Positions 23,689 through 32,997 of a stretch of DNA of 64,000 bases are shown in pieces (position 1 is the stretch's first letter; the number at the start of each line of letters is the position of its first letter). The position numbers were made by a program, and so were the translations under genes. The stretch is from contig NZ_JAPELY010000001.1 of NCBI RefSeq assembly GCF_026343295.1, positions 2,294,001 to 2,358,000 of the forward strand. Reading direction: 5' to 3'. The notes beneath the pieces are model-generated. The model searched no databases. It was given only the letters and a program-made list of their open reading frames with translations, and was not told the DNA's origin. The DNA comes from Streptomyces sp. NBC_00083 (GTDB lineage: Bacteria > Actinomycetota > Actinomycetes > Streptomycetales > Streptomycetaceae).

Positions 23689-26600
23689 ATGTACGAGCTG
23701 TCCCGGGTCCGCCTCTACTCCATCGGACCCGCCGGTGCGCGCTACGCCGACACCGTGCTTGACCTGCGGGGAGTCGGCGCGCCCGTGCCCCATCCGGCGC
23801 CCACGCAGGCCGAGTTCTTCGAGGACGAGCCGGTCGGCCCGCCGCGCCGCCCGGCCCCCGCGGGCGTGCTCTTCCTGGAGAACGGCGGCGGCAAGTCCGT
23901 CCTGCTCAAACTGATCTTCTCGGTGATGCTGCCCGGCCACCGCAACACCCTGGGCGGCGCGAGCTCCGGTGTGCTCCGCAAGTTCCTGCTCGCCGACGAC
24001 TGCGGGCACGTCGCCCTCGAATGGCAGCACACCCTCACCGGTGAACTCGTCGTGGTCGGCAAGGTCAGCGAGTGGCGCGGGCGCCAAGTCTCCAACGACC
24101 CGCGGAAGTTCGCCGAAGCCTGGTACTCCTTCCGGCCGGGCCCCGGCCTCAGCCTCGACTCGCTGCCGGTAGCCGAGTCCAGCGCGATGCGGCCGTCGGC
24201 CGAAGGCGCGTCGAGCGCCCAGGGCCGGCGCCGCACCATGAAGGGCTTCCGCGACGCCGTCACCGAGGCGACCAAGGCCTACCCGCACCTGGAGGTGTAC
24301 TGGGAGGAGATCCACGACCGCTGGAACGAACACCTCGGCGACCTGGGTCTGGACCCCGAACTCTTCCGCTACCAGCGGGAGATGAACGCCGACGAGGGCG
24401 AGGCAGCCGGCCTCTTCGCCGTCAAGAAGGACTCCGACTTCACCGACCTGCTGCTCCGCGCCGTCACCGACACCCGCGACACCGACGGCCTCGCCGACCT
24501 CGTCAGCGGCTTCGGCAACAAGCTCGGCCGCCGCGCCGAACTCACCGCGGAACGCGACTTCACCGCCGGCTCGGTGGACCTCCTCACCCGGATCGTCGAA
24601 GCCGCCGAGACCCGTGCCCGCGCCCGCGACGTCCACGCCGGTGCAGAACGGCGCGCCCGCACGCTCGCCCGGCGTCTGACGGCCCGCGCCGCCGACGAGC
24701 GGGGCCGCGCCACCGACCTCGCCCAGCAGGTCACCGCAGCCGCCCACCACGTCACCCTCGCCGAGCAGGCCCGCGGACGCAGCTCCCTGATCGCGTCCGA
24801 ACTCGCTTACCGGCACGCCTCGTTGGCGCTCGCCGTCGCGGAGAAGGCGGCCACCGCGCAGCGCCGCGAACTGGCCGACGCCCGTACGCTCCACTCGGCC
24901 TGGCAGGCCGCGGAGGCGGTCCTGCGCCACCGCGCCGCCGCCGACCGCTCGGCCCGCGTCGCCGCCGCCATCCAGGAAGCCGAACGGGACGCGGCCCCCG
25001 CCCTCGCCGCCCGCGCCAGGGCCGCCGCCGATCTCGTACGGGCCCTGCACGCCGCCGCCGAGGACGGCGAGCGGGTCGCCGCCGAAGAGGAGGAGCGCTC
25101 CGCCGGGCTGCAGGAAGTGGGCGAGGCCGCCCACCGTGACGCGACCGTCGCCGCGACCGAGGCCCAGCGGGCCCGCAGCGAGGCAGGCCACCTGCGCCAG
25201 CGCCTCGCGGAGGTCGAGCAGGAGACCGCCGAAGCCGTGCGCGCGGGCTGGCTCGACGACAGCGCGCCCGACGCCGACCCGGCCCGCGCCGCGCTCGCCG
25301 CCAGCGACGCCGAGAAGACCGCCGTGGCCGGCTGGGACACGGCCCGCGAAGCCGCCCGCACCGCCGCCGACCGGGCCCGCGAGGCCGCCTCGGTCGAGGC
25401 CCGCGCCGAACTCGCGGCCGCCCGCGCCGAGGACGCCGCGCGCGCCGCCGAGCAGGCCTACGACGCCGAGCGCCGGGCCGCCGAATCGCTCGCGGCCGAG
25501 GAGCGCCTCGCCGAACTGCTCAGCCTGCCCACCGGCCGCTCCGCCGTGCCCGAGCCCCGCAAGCACGACGGCGAAGAGGCCCAAAGCCCTCTCACCGCAG
25601 GGGAGTTGGACCGGAGCGCCGACGAACTGCGGGGCCTCCTCGAACAGAGCGTCGCCTCCGCCGAGCGCCAGCTCTTCGAGCTGCGGACCGCGGCGGCCGA
25701 CGACGCGCGCATCCTCGGCGCCCTCGGCGACGGCGGGCTCCTGCCGCCCAGCGCCGATGTGCTCGCGACCGTCGAGTACCTGGGCGAGCACGGCATCCCC
25801 GCACTGCCCGGCTGGCGCTACCTCGCCCAGGCCGTCGCCCCCGCCGACCACGCCGCCGTCCTCGCGGCCCGGCCCGAACTCGTCGACGGCGTGGTCATCA
25901 CCGACCCCGCATCGCACCTACGGGCCCGCGAAGCCCTCGCCAACGCCGCCCTGCTGCCGCGCTCCGCCGTCGCCGTCGGCACGACCGCCGCCCTGCTCGC
26001 GCCCGTACCGGCCGCGGATTCCGGCACGGACAGCGACGTCTTCCTCGTGCCGCCGAACCCGGCCATGCACGACGAGCACGCCGCCGACGAGGAACGCCGG
26101 ACGCTGCGCACCCGCGCCACCGCCCGCGACGAGGAGATCCGCACCCTCGCCGGCCGGCTCGCCGGGGACCGCTCCCTCGCCGCCCGCATCGGCGCCTGGC
26201 GCGCCGACTGCCCGCCCGGCATGCTCGCCGAGCTGGCCACCGCCGCCCACACCGCGCGCGAGAGCGCCGCGGCAGCCGCGGCGGAACTGGCCGAGGCCCG
26301 CACCGTGCGGGCCGAGGCGGACGAGACCGCCGCCGACACCGCGCGGGTGCGCGAGGAGCGCCAAGAGGCCGCCCAGCGCGCCCGCCGCGCCGCCGACGCC
26401 CTCGCCGGACTCGCCTTCCGGCTCCGCGAGCGGGCCGGCTGGCAGGTCAAGCTCCGCGAACTCGCCGACGAGGCGGCCGAGTCGGAGGCCCGCGCCCACA
26501 CCCTCCTGGAGCGCGCCAAGGCGGCCGACGAGGACCGCCGCGCCACCCAGCGCGCCGCCGACGACGCCCACCGAACCTCCCGCGCGCTGCGCGCCGAGCG

Positions 26601-28308
26601 CGCCGAGATCGCGGGCGCCCCGGAGAACCTCCCCGAGCCCGAACCCGACGCGCCCCGCACCGCGCTGCCCGCCCTGCGCGAGGCCTACCGCGCCGCGTCC
26701 CAGCTGTACGAGAAGGTCGGCGTCGGCGCCGACCTGCGCGCCGAACAGGCCCGTGCCGAGAGCGACGAGAGCGCGGCCCTCGCCGAGCTGGACCGGCTCA
26801 CCAACAAGGTGCGCACCCGCGCCGCGACCCTGCTCGAAGGGACCGACGGCGCGGACGGCCCCTCCCGCCAGGCGGCCGTCGCCCGCGCCGAGTCGCTCGT
26901 CCAGATGCTGGAGACCCGCGCGTCCGCCGCGAGCGAGCAGCTCGGCCGGCTGCGCGGCGAGGCCGAGCGCCTCGCCCCCGCAGACGGCGGGACGCACACC
27001 GAGCTTCCCGACGGCCAGGTGCCGGCCGACGCCGAGCAGGCCCAGGCCCTGCTGCGTACCGCGACCGCCGAACTCGCCGCGCGCACCGACGAGTTGGAGA
27101 CCTCCCGCGGCGCCCACGCCGAACTGCTCTCCGCGCACCGCGCGGCCGAGGACGCGGCGGGCGGCTTCGACGAGACCGCGGCGCTCCTGCGCGACCTGCT
27201 GCGCGACAACGGCCAGGCCCCGGACGAGGAGGGCGCACCCGAGCCCTACCCGGGCACCCTGGAGGAGGCCCGGCACACCGCCGCCGAGACGCGCCGCTCC
27301 CTGCGCGGCTGCTCGGGCGACCTGTCGGCCGCCGACTCGGCGGTCCGCGAGGCGAGCGACATCCTGGTGCGGCACGCCAACGCCACCCGCTACGAGCAGG
27401 TCCGCACCCCGGCCCGCCAGCAGATCCGCGAACTGCCCGCGGCCTCCCTGCCGGAGCACGCCGCCGCCTGGGCCGCCGCCTTCGAACCGAGGCTGCGCGT
27501 CCTGACCGACGAGCTGGAGCAGCTGGAGCGCAACCGCGACTCCATCGTGGACCGGCTGCGCGGCCTCGTGGAGTCGGCCCTCACCACGCTGCGCTCCGCC
27601 CAGCGCCTGTCCCAGCTCCCCGAGGGCCTCGGGGAGTGGTCGGGCCAGGAGTTCCTGCGGATCCGCTTCGAAGAGCCCGACCAGGCCACCCTCACCGAAC
27701 GGCTCGGCGAGGTCATCGACGAGGCCACCCGTGCCGCCGTGCGGAAGAACTCCGACCTGCGCCGCGACGGCATGTCCCTGCTGTTGCGCGGCGTGCAGGC
27801 GGCGCTCGAACCGCGCGGCATCGCCGTGGAGATCCTCAAGCCGGACGCGGTGCTGCGCGCCGAGCGCGTCCCCGTGGGGCAGATGGGCGACGTGTTCTCC
27901 GGCGGACAGCTGCTCACCGCCGCGATCGCCCTGTACTGCACGATGGCGGCGCTGCGCAGCAACGACCGGGGGCGCGACAAGCACCGGCACGCCGGCACGC
28001 TCTTCCTCGACAACCCGATCGGCCGCGCCAACGCGACGTACCTCCTGGAGCTCCAGCGGGCCGTATCCGACGCGCTCGGCGTCCAACTCCTCTACACCAC
28101 GGGCCTGTTCGACACGACCGCGCTGGCCGAGTTCCCCCTGGTGATCCGGCTGCGCAACGACGCGGACCTGCGGGCGGGCCTGAAGTACATCAGTGTCGAG
28201 GAGCACCTGCGGCCCGGCCTGCCCCAGCAGGCGACCACCGGCGAGACCGTGCACGGCGAGATCACCGCGACGCGCATGTTCAAGAAGCCTGCCCCGCAGG
28301 GGAGTTGA
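23689..28308 (+). CDS. JetC/MksB-like SMC ATPase
   Basis: A 1539-residue SMC/MukB-type protein. The Walker A region is FLENGGGKSVLL (Lys69-Ser70; the first Gly of GxxGxGKS is Leu). A long Ala/Glu/Arg-rich coiled coil runs from about 290 to 660. A globular hinge near 670-800 contains GEHGIPALPGWRYLAQAVAP, and a second coiled coil extends to about 1320. The C-terminal head has the ABC signature VFSGGQLL (1403-1407) and Walker B TLFLDNPIGRAN with Asp1441 followed by Asn1442 in place of the catalytic Glu. Known relatives extrude DNA loops and, with JetD/MksG, cleave plasmids. No JetD-like Toprim gene follows. The next gene is on the opposite strand 85 bp away. Confidence 0.82.
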   Translation: MYELSRVRLYSIGPAGARYADTVLDLRGVGAPVPHPAPTQAEFFEDEPVGPPRRPAPAGVLFLENGGGKSVLLKLIFSVMLPGHRNTLGGASSGVLRKFLLADDCGHVALEWQHTLTGELVVVGKVSEWRGRQVSNDPRKFAEAWYSFRPGPGLSLDSLPVAESSAMRPSAEGASSAQGRRRTMKGFRDAVTEATKAYPHLEVYWEEIHDRWNEHLGDLGLDPELFRYQREMNADEGEAAGLFAVKKDSDFTDLLLRAVTDTRDTDGLADLVSGFGNKLGRRAELTAERDFTAGSVDLLTRIVEAAETRARARDVHAGAERRARTLARRLTARAADERGRATDLAQQVTAAAHHVTLAEQARGRSSLIASELAYRHASLALAVAEKAATAQRRELADARTLHSAWQAAEAVLRHRAAADRSARVAAAIQEAERDAAPALAARARAAADLVRALHAAAEDGERVAAEEEERSAGLQEVGEAAHRDATVAATEAQRARSEAGHLRQRLAEVEQETAEAVRAGWLDDSAPDADPARAALAASDAEKTAVAGWDTAREAARTAADRAREAASVEARAELAAARAEDAARAAEQAYDAERRAAESLAAEERLAELLSLPTGRSAVPEPRKHDGEEAQSPLTAGELDRSADELRGLLEQSVASAERQLFELRTAAADDARILGALGDGGLLPPSADVLATVEYLGEHGIPALPGWRYLAQAVAPADHAAVLAARPELVDGVVITDPASHLRAREALANAALLPRSAVAVGTTAALLAPVPAADSGTDSDVFLVPPNPAMHDEHAADEERRTLRTRATARDEEIRTLAGRLAGDRSLAARIGAWRADCPPGMLAELATAAHTARESAAAAAAELAEARTVRAEADETAADTARVREERQEAAQRARRAADALAGLAFRLRERAGWQVKLRELADEAAESEARAHTLLERAKAADEDRRATQRAADDAHRTSRALRAERAEIAGAPENLPEPEPDAPRTALPALREAYRAASQLYEKVGVGADLRAEQARAESDESAALAELDRLTNKVRTRAATLLEGTDGADGPSRQAAVARAESLVQMLETRASAASEQLGRLRGEAERLAPADGGTHTELPDGQVPADAEQAQALLRTATAELAARTDELETSRGAHAELLSAHRAAEDAAGGFDETAALLRDLLRDNGQAPDEEGAPEPYPGTLEEARHTAAETRRSLRGCSGDLSAADSAVREASDILVRHANATRYEQVRTPARQQIRELPAASLPEHAAAWAAAFEPRLRVLTDELEQLERNRDSIVDRLRGLVESALTTLRSAQRLSQLPEGLGEWSGQEFLRIRFEEPDQATLTERLGEVIDEATRAAVRKNSDLRRDGMSLLLRGVQAALEPRGIAVEILKPDAVLRAERVPVGQMGDVFSGGQLLTAAIALYCTMAALRSNDRGRDKHRHAGTLFLDNPIGRANATYLLELQRAVSDALGVQLLYTTGLFDTTALAEFPLVIRLRNDADLRAGLKYISVEEHLRPGLPQQATTGETVHGEITATRMFKKPAPQGS

Positions 28309-28328
28309 CGCGCGGGGGCAAGGGCGCG

Positions 28329-28402
28329 GTGCGGCCCCCGGCAGGAGCGGATCCGCTCAGCGGGCGTGCAGTCCCCGGCGCGAGCGGAACCGCTCAGGCG
28401 CG
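28329..28402. repeat. Two imperfect 37-bp tandem units between convergent genes
   Basis: Units starting GTGCGGCCCCCGGC (28329) and GTGCAGTCCCCGGC (28366) each continue to a small palindrome, GAGCGGATCCGCTC or GAGCGGAACCGCTC. The hairpins probably act as terminators for the SMC operon. The second unit overlaps the 3' end of the minus-strand gene at 28394. Confidence 0.55.
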
Positions 28403-28816
28403 GGACAGCCCCTGGCGTGAGCCGTCCGCGGAGCGCGTCGGGGTCCGGTGGGACCGTATTCGGGTCCCGCGCTCGGCCGTGCGGACGGCCCGCCTCGCCC
28501 GGCGCCGCTCCCTGCGCAGCTTGCGCGCCGTGCTGCTCGGCATCGACACCACGCCGTTGCGCTGGTTCCACACCTGGCGGGTGACCCACACGTCCAGCAC
28601 GCCCCACGTGGCGAGGACGGTGCTGCCGACGCTGCTGATCACCATCGGGAAGGCGAGCCAGGAGCCGGCCAGCGTGGACAGGATGGCGACCATCGCCTGT
28701 ATCAGCGTCGCCGCGACGATGATGACGGCGCGCACGGCCGCGGTACGGACCGGATCGGGCAACCGCGGTCGCACGGCGGGCTCTTCCACCCACAGCGGCT
28801 GCTGCTCAACACTCAT
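28394..28816 (-). CDS. Small integral membrane protein
   Basis: About 140 residues. After a Pro-rich N-terminus (MSVEQQPLWVEEPAVRPRLP) there are two hydrophobic segments, TAAVRAVIIVAATLIQAMVA and SWLAFPMVISSVGSTVLATW, then a strongly basic cytoplasmic tail (KLRRERRRARRAVRTAERGT). The arrangement suggests a two-pass membrane protein with a nucleic-acid- or lipid-head-group-binding tail. The ATG at 28816 has GGGGAGGAA about eight bases upstream and is clearly preferred to the longer in-frame reading. It converges on the SMC operon and is divergent from the conservon. I do not recognise the family. Confidence 0.7.
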   Translation of the reverse strand: MSVEQQPLWVEEPAVRPRLPDPVRTAAVRAVIIVAATLIQAMVAILSTLAGSWLAFPMVISSVGSTVLATWGVLDVWVTRQVWNQRNGVVSMPSSTARKLRRERRRARRAVRTAERGTRIRSHRTPTRSADGSRQGLSRA

Positions 28817-29213
28817 GCCTGTATTCCTCCCCACCCGCGGAGCCTCGATGCCTCGTCCGCCCCGCGGCTCCGCCCCCGCGGACCACGGCTCGACGCCATC
28901 GCTTCCTGACACCCTTGTGCCCCGTAAGTGCCCCGGCCCCACAAACGCTCCGTACAGACAGACGAACGGAACTCCCGGAAGATTCCGCCCACTTGGCCGG
29001 AACGCAGAATTCCAGCCATCTGCCACAGCGGTCGAAAAGCGGCCATGACGGGTGAGGCTCGACAGGGCCCGGGTCGCCATCTCCTGGAATACCAGGACAA
29101 CGCCTGATCGGCACGTCCGAGGGCGGCCGAAAATCGCCCGGACGTGCCTTCGAGTTGTCTTCGTGTCAGTAGTAGGCTCACGCCGTTTGTTGACGGTTGA
29201 TCTGGGGGAGGCC
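28817..29213. promoter_or_regulatory. 397-bp divergent region upstream of the conservon
   Basis: No gene seen. A strong imperfect hairpin at 29110-29148 pairs GGCACGTCCG with CGGACGTGCC and GGGCG with CGCCC, with a single bulged A and the loop GCCGAAAAT, ending 65 bp before cvnA. TAGGCT at 29173-29178 is a possible -10 for cvnA. The hairpin would lie upstream of that start, so it may be an operator or a terminator of antisense transcription. Confidence 0.4.
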
Positions 29214-32087
29214 ATGCGCTTTCGCGGGAAGTCCATCCGCAGGAAGATCGTGGCGTTGCTGCTCGTGCCGCTCGTCTCCCTCACCGCACTGTGGGGGTTC
29301 TCGACCTACCTCACGGGCCGGCAGGCCGGCGGGCTCATGGACGTGGCGCGCATCGTCAAAAAGGTGGGCTACCCCCTCGAAGACACCGTCCGCGACATCC
29401 AGCAGGAGCGGCGCCAGACCCTCGTCTACCTCGCCGACGAGCGCCCCGCGGACGCCCTCACCTCGCTGCGCGGCCGCCGCGCCGCCACCGACGCCGGGAT
29501 CGCCAGGATCCGCGCCGCCGCACGGGACTCCGACATCCGCGGCGATCTCCAGAAGACCGCGAAGACCCACCTCAAGGCGGCCCTCGCCGGCTTCGACACG
29601 GTGGTCGGGCTGCGCCACTCCATCGAACAGGGCACGGTCGACCGCACCCAGGCGCTGGAGTACTACAACCGCCTCATCGACCCCTGCTACGGCTTCCTCA
29701 TGAATCTCCACCCCCTGGAGAACGTGGAGATGGACAAGCAGAGCCGGGCCCTCGTGGGCGTCAACCGCGCCCGCGAGATGCTCTCCCGCGAGGACGCCCT
29801 CGTCGCCTCCTCCCTCATCACCCCGAAGACGACCACCCCCGAACTGCGCCGCGTGTCCGACCTGGTGGCCAACCGGGAACTGCTCTACGACACCAACCTG
29901 GAGCTCCTGCCCAACGCCGAACGCGAGCGTTTCCAGCAGTACTGGAACGGCCCCGACACCGAGGCGCTGCGCACCGCGGAGGCCGCCGTCATCGACGCGG
30001 GGCCGGCCAGGAACCCGCACCACATCGACGCCGCCCGCTGGCAGCAGGCCGTGACGCCCGTCCTCGACCACCTCGCGCAGATGGGCACCGAGGCCGGCAA
30101 CCGCTACCAGGACCGGGTCGAGCCGGTCGCCTTCGACGTACTGATCAAGGCGGGGCTCGCCGGCGTCCTCGGCTTCCTCGCCCTGCTGATCTCCCTCTTC
30201 ATGTCCGTACGCATCGGCCGCGGCCTCGTGCGTGACCTGACCCGGCTCCGCAAGGAGGCCCACGAGGCCTCCGGCGTCCGGCTGCCGAGCGTGATGCGCA
30301 GGCTCGCCGCCGGCGAGACCGTCGACGTGGAGACCGAGGCGCCCCGCCTCGACTACGAACGCGACGAGGTCGGCCAGGTCGGCCAGGCGCTGAACACCCT
30401 GCAACGCGCCGCCGTCGAAGCCGCCGTCAAACAGGCCGACATGCGCCGCGGCGTCTCCGAGGTCTTCGTCAACCTCGCCCGCCGCAACCAGGTGCTCCTG
30501 CACCGCCAGTTGACGCTCCTGGACACCATGGAACGGCGTACCGAGGACACCGACGAACTCGCCGACCTCTTCCGCCTCGACCACCTCACCACCCGCATGC
30601 GCCGGCACGCCGAAGGCCTGGTGATCCTGTCCGGCGCCGCCCCCTCCCGCCAGTGGCGCAAGCCGGTCCAGCTCATGGACGTCGTACGGGCCGCGGTCGC
30701 CGAGGTCGAGGACTACGAGCGCATCGAGGTCCGCAGGCTGCCCCGGCTCGGTGTGGGCGGCCCCGCCGTCGCCGACCTCACCCACCTCATCGCCGAACTC
30801 CTGGAGAACGCCACGGTGTTCTCGCCCCCGCACACCGCCGTGCAGGTGCACGGCGAGCGGGTCGCCAACGGCTTCACTCTGGAGATCCACGACCGCGGTC
30901 TCGGCATGACGCCGGAGATGCTGCTCGACGCCAACCTGCGGCTCGCCGAGACCCCCGAGTTCGAGCTGTCCGACACCGACCGGCTCGGCCTGTTCGTGGT
31001 GAGCCGGCTGGCCCAGCGCCAGAACGTACGGGTCTCCCTCCAGCCGTCTCCCTACGGAGGCACCACCGCCGTCGTGTTCCTGCCGGCCACCCTGCTCACC
31101 GACGCGCCCGAGACCGACGGCACCGGCTTCCGGCTCGACCGCGGCTCGGGCCGCGCGGAGGACGACCGCGGCGCCGCGCCGCCGCGCCGCGCGCTCTCCC
31201 CGCTGCCGGTCGGCATCCCCGGCCAGTCGGTGCTCGACGGCCCGGTCGAACTGGAGCCCCCGCTCGACCCGTTGGGCCTGGACGAACCGTCCGTGTTCGA
31301 AGCGCCCTCGGTGCGCGAAGGCGGCGAACCGGGACGTGGCGGGCTCCTCCGCTCCGCCCACCGGGCCGCCGAGCCGGCCGACGAGGGCCACCAGCACCAG
31401 CAGACCGCCGACGAGGGCGACGAGCGGGAGCCCCTTCCGCTGCCGCGCCGGCACCGGGTGCCGACCCTGGTCAGCGACAACGGCAGGCGCGTGGACGGGC
31501 CCGGCCGCGGCCACCCCGCACCCGACGCCGAACCGTCCCCGGAGGTGCGCCGCGCCTTCGAGAGCCGCCTGCCCGAGCGGCGCCCCACCCAGCCGCAGCG
31601 TCCCCAGGTTCCCCGCGCTTCGGCGCCCCGACCCGAGCCGGCGTCCCCGCAGCCCCCGCACCCCGCGCCGCGGCCGTCGGGTCTGACTCCGGTGCGGCCC
31701 ACGGGCCTCGACCAGCCGCCCGCCGCGCCTCCGCCGGGTCTGCCGGGTCCGCCGAGCTCCGCACCCTCCTGGGGCAGCCTCCCCGGCGGCCCGGGAGAGT
31801 CCGCACCCGGTGAGCCCCTCGACGGGCTGCCCCGCCGGGTTCGCCAGGCGAGCCTGGCCCCCCAGCTCAAGGACGCCCCCGACGGCCACCGCCCCGCGCC
31901 CGGCCCCGACAGCGGGCCCGAGCCGGAGCGCGACGCCGACGAGGTGCGCGACCGGATGGCCGCCCTGCAACGCGGCTGGCAGCGCGGCCGCAGGCACAAC
32001 GAAGCTTCGGACACCGCGGAAGGACCGTCCGCGCCGGACCGAGGCGACACCGCACGACGAACCACACCGGAGGGGGACGGTCGATGA
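29214..32087 (+). CDS. cvnA: Conservon sensor histidine kinase-like protein CvnA
   Basis: About 957 residues. A first membrane segment at 12-33 (VALLLVPLVSLTALWGFSTY) precedes an extracellular nitrate/nitrite-sensing-type helical domain (about 50-300; RDIQQERRQTLVYLADERPA). A second membrane segment near 310-330 (AGLAGVLGFLALLISLFMSV) leads to a HAMP-like region, a dimerisation region (LARRNQVLLHRQLTLLDTME) and a HATPase domain (LIAELLENATVFSPPHTAVQ; IHDRGLGMTPEML; TDRLGLFVVSRLAQRQNVRV). The last 270 residues are a Pro/Arg-rich disordered tail. The ATG at 29214 is the conserved start, although GGAGG lies only two bases upstream. Phospho-acceptor His is not obvious. It heads the four-gene operon that acts like a eukaryotic GPCR relay. 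Confidence 0.9.
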   Translation: MRFRGKSIRRKIVALLLVPLVSLTALWGFSTYLTGRQAGGLMDVARIVKKVGYPLEDTVRDIQQERRQTLVYLADERPADALTSLRGRRAATDAGIARIRAAARDSDIRGDLQKTAKTHLKAALAGFDTVVGLRHSIEQGTVDRTQALEYYNRLIDPCYGFLMNLHPLENVEMDKQSRALVGVNRAREMLSREDALVASSLITPKTTTPELRRVSDLVANRELLYDTNLELLPNAERERFQQYWNGPDTEALRTAEAAVIDAGPARNPHHIDAARWQQAVTPVLDHLAQMGTEAGNRYQDRVEPVAFDVLIKAGLAGVLGFLALLISLFMSVRIGRGLVRDLTRLRKEAHEASGVRLPSVMRRLAAGETVDVETEAPRLDYERDEVGQVGQALNTLQRAAVEAAVKQADMRRGVSEVFVNLARRNQVLLHRQLTLLDTMERRTEDTDELADLFRLDHLTTRMRRHAEGLVILSGAAPSRQWRKPVQLMDVVRAAVAEVEDYERIEVRRLPRLGVGGPAVADLTHLIAELLENATVFSPPHTAVQVHGERVANGFTLEIHDRGLGMTPEMLLDANLRLAETPEFELSDTDRLGLFVVSRLAQRQNVRVSLQPSPYGGTTAVVFLPATLLTDAPETDGTGFRLDRGSGRAEDDRGAAPPRRALSPLPVGIPGQSVLDGPVELEPPLDPLGLDEPSVFEAPSVREGGEPGRGGLLRSAHRAAEPADEGHQHQQTADEGDEREPLPLPRRHRVPTLVSDNGRRVDGPGRGHPAPDAEPSPEVRRAFESRLPERRPTQPQRPQVPRASAPRPEPASPQPPHPAPRPSGLTPVRPTGLDQPPAAPPPGLPGPPSSAPSWGSLPGGPGESAPGEPLDGLPRRVRQASLAPQLKDAPDGHRPAPGPDSGPEPERDADEVRDRMAALQRGWQRGRRHNEASDTAEGPSAPDRGDTARRTTPEGDGR

Positions 32088-32530
32088 CCGCGCCACAAGA
32101 CTCAGCCGCAGTACGCAACGCCACCGGGAGCGGTTCCGGCGAACTCAACTGGCTCCTGGACGAGTTGGTCGACCGCGTCGGCTCCATCCGCAAGGCCCTC
32201 GTGCTCTCCGGCGACGGCCTGGCGACGGGGACCTCGCGCGACCTGACCCGTGAGGACGGCGAACACCTGGCCGCCGTCGCCTCCGGCTTCCACAGCCTCG
32301 CGAAGGGCGTCGGACGCCACTTCGACGCGGGCAGGGTCCGCCAGACCGTCGTCGAGCTCGACGACGCCTTCCTCTTCGTGACGGCCGCCGGCGACGGCAG
32401 CTGTCTGGCCGTCCTGTCCGACGCCGACTCCGACGTCGGACAGGTCGCCTACGAGATGACCCTCATGGTCAAGCGGGTCGGCGTCCACCTGACCACCGCA
32501 CCACGGACCGGCCTGCACACCGGAGGGTGA
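32084..32530 (+). CDS. cvnB: Conservon roadblock/LC7 protein CvnB
   Basis: A 148-residue roadblock/LC7 domain protein. Core features are LNWLLDELVDRVGSIRKALV, LSGDGLATGTSRDLTREDGE and AYEMTLMVKRVGVHLTTAPR. Such proteins act as regulators of small Ras-like GTPases, here the CvnD GTPase two genes downstream. The ATG overlaps the cvnA TGA by four bases (ATGA), with GGAGGGGG upstream inside cvnA. The N-terminus carries about 18 flexible residues before the fold. No catalytic residues are expected. Confidence 0.93.
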   Translation: MTAPQDSAAVRNATGSGSGELNWLLDELVDRVGSIRKALVLSGDGLATGTSRDLTREDGEHLAAVASGFHSLAKGVGRHFDAGRVRQTVVELDDAFLFVTAAGDGSCLAVLSDADSDVGQVAYEMTLMVKRVGVHLTTAPRTGLHTGG

Positions 32531-32559
32531 GGGGGGTACGCCATGACCGGGGGGACGCC

Positions 32560-32997
32560 ATGAGTGACGCAGACCAACGGGCCGGGCAACGGCCGGGGGA
32601 CCCGTCGGCGCCGCCCGGCCGCCCGCTCCACTGGTTCGACGCCGAGGCCGGCCCCGTGGTGCGGCCGTACGCCATGACGCGTGGCCGCACCACCAGCGCG
32701 GGCCAGCACCGTCTCGACCTGATCGCCGTGGTCGTCCCGGAACCCGCGGCCGACGACCCGGGCCGCGACCAGACGCTCTCCCCGGAGCACGTGGAGATCG
32801 TCGAACGCTGCGGCGACGCACCGCAGTCGATCGCCGAACTCGCCGCAGGACTCGACCTCCCCGTCGGGGTGGTCCGGGTCCTGGTCGGCGATCTCGTCGC
32901 CGACGCCCTGGTCCACGTAACCCGACCCGTTCCGCCGGCCGAGCTGCCGGACGAGTCCCTTCTCCGCGAGGTGATCAATGGCCTTCGGGCGCTCTAG
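32560..32997 (+). CDS. cvnC: Conservon DUF742 protein CvnC
   Basis: About 145 residues, DUF742. It begins MSDADQRAGQRPGDPSAPPG and the conserved core is WFDAEAGPVVRPYAMTRGRT, then QTLSPEHVEIVERCGDAPQS, IAELAAGLDLPVGVVRVLVG and DLVADALVHV, a winged-helix-like fold. The ATG at 32560 with GGGGGG six bases upstream is chosen; a GTG at 32527 that overlaps the cvnB stop (GTGA) would add eleven residues and cannot be excluded. Its 3' end overlaps cvnD by 20 bp. In conservons it is thought to join CvnB and CvnD in a membrane-associated complex with CvnA. Confidence 0.9.
   Translation: MSDADQRAGQRPGDPSAPPGRPLHWFDAEAGPVVRPYAMTRGRTTSAGQHRLDLIAVVVPEPAADDPGRDQTLSPEHVEIVERCGDAPQSIAELAAGLDLPVGVVRVLVGDLVADALVHVTRPVPPAELPDESLLREVINGLRAL

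Noticed and set aside
20908..28254. Long minus-strand frames opposite the SMC operon
   Set aside because: They mirror the high GC3 of the plus-strand genes, are Gly/Arg/Val-rich and show no domain.
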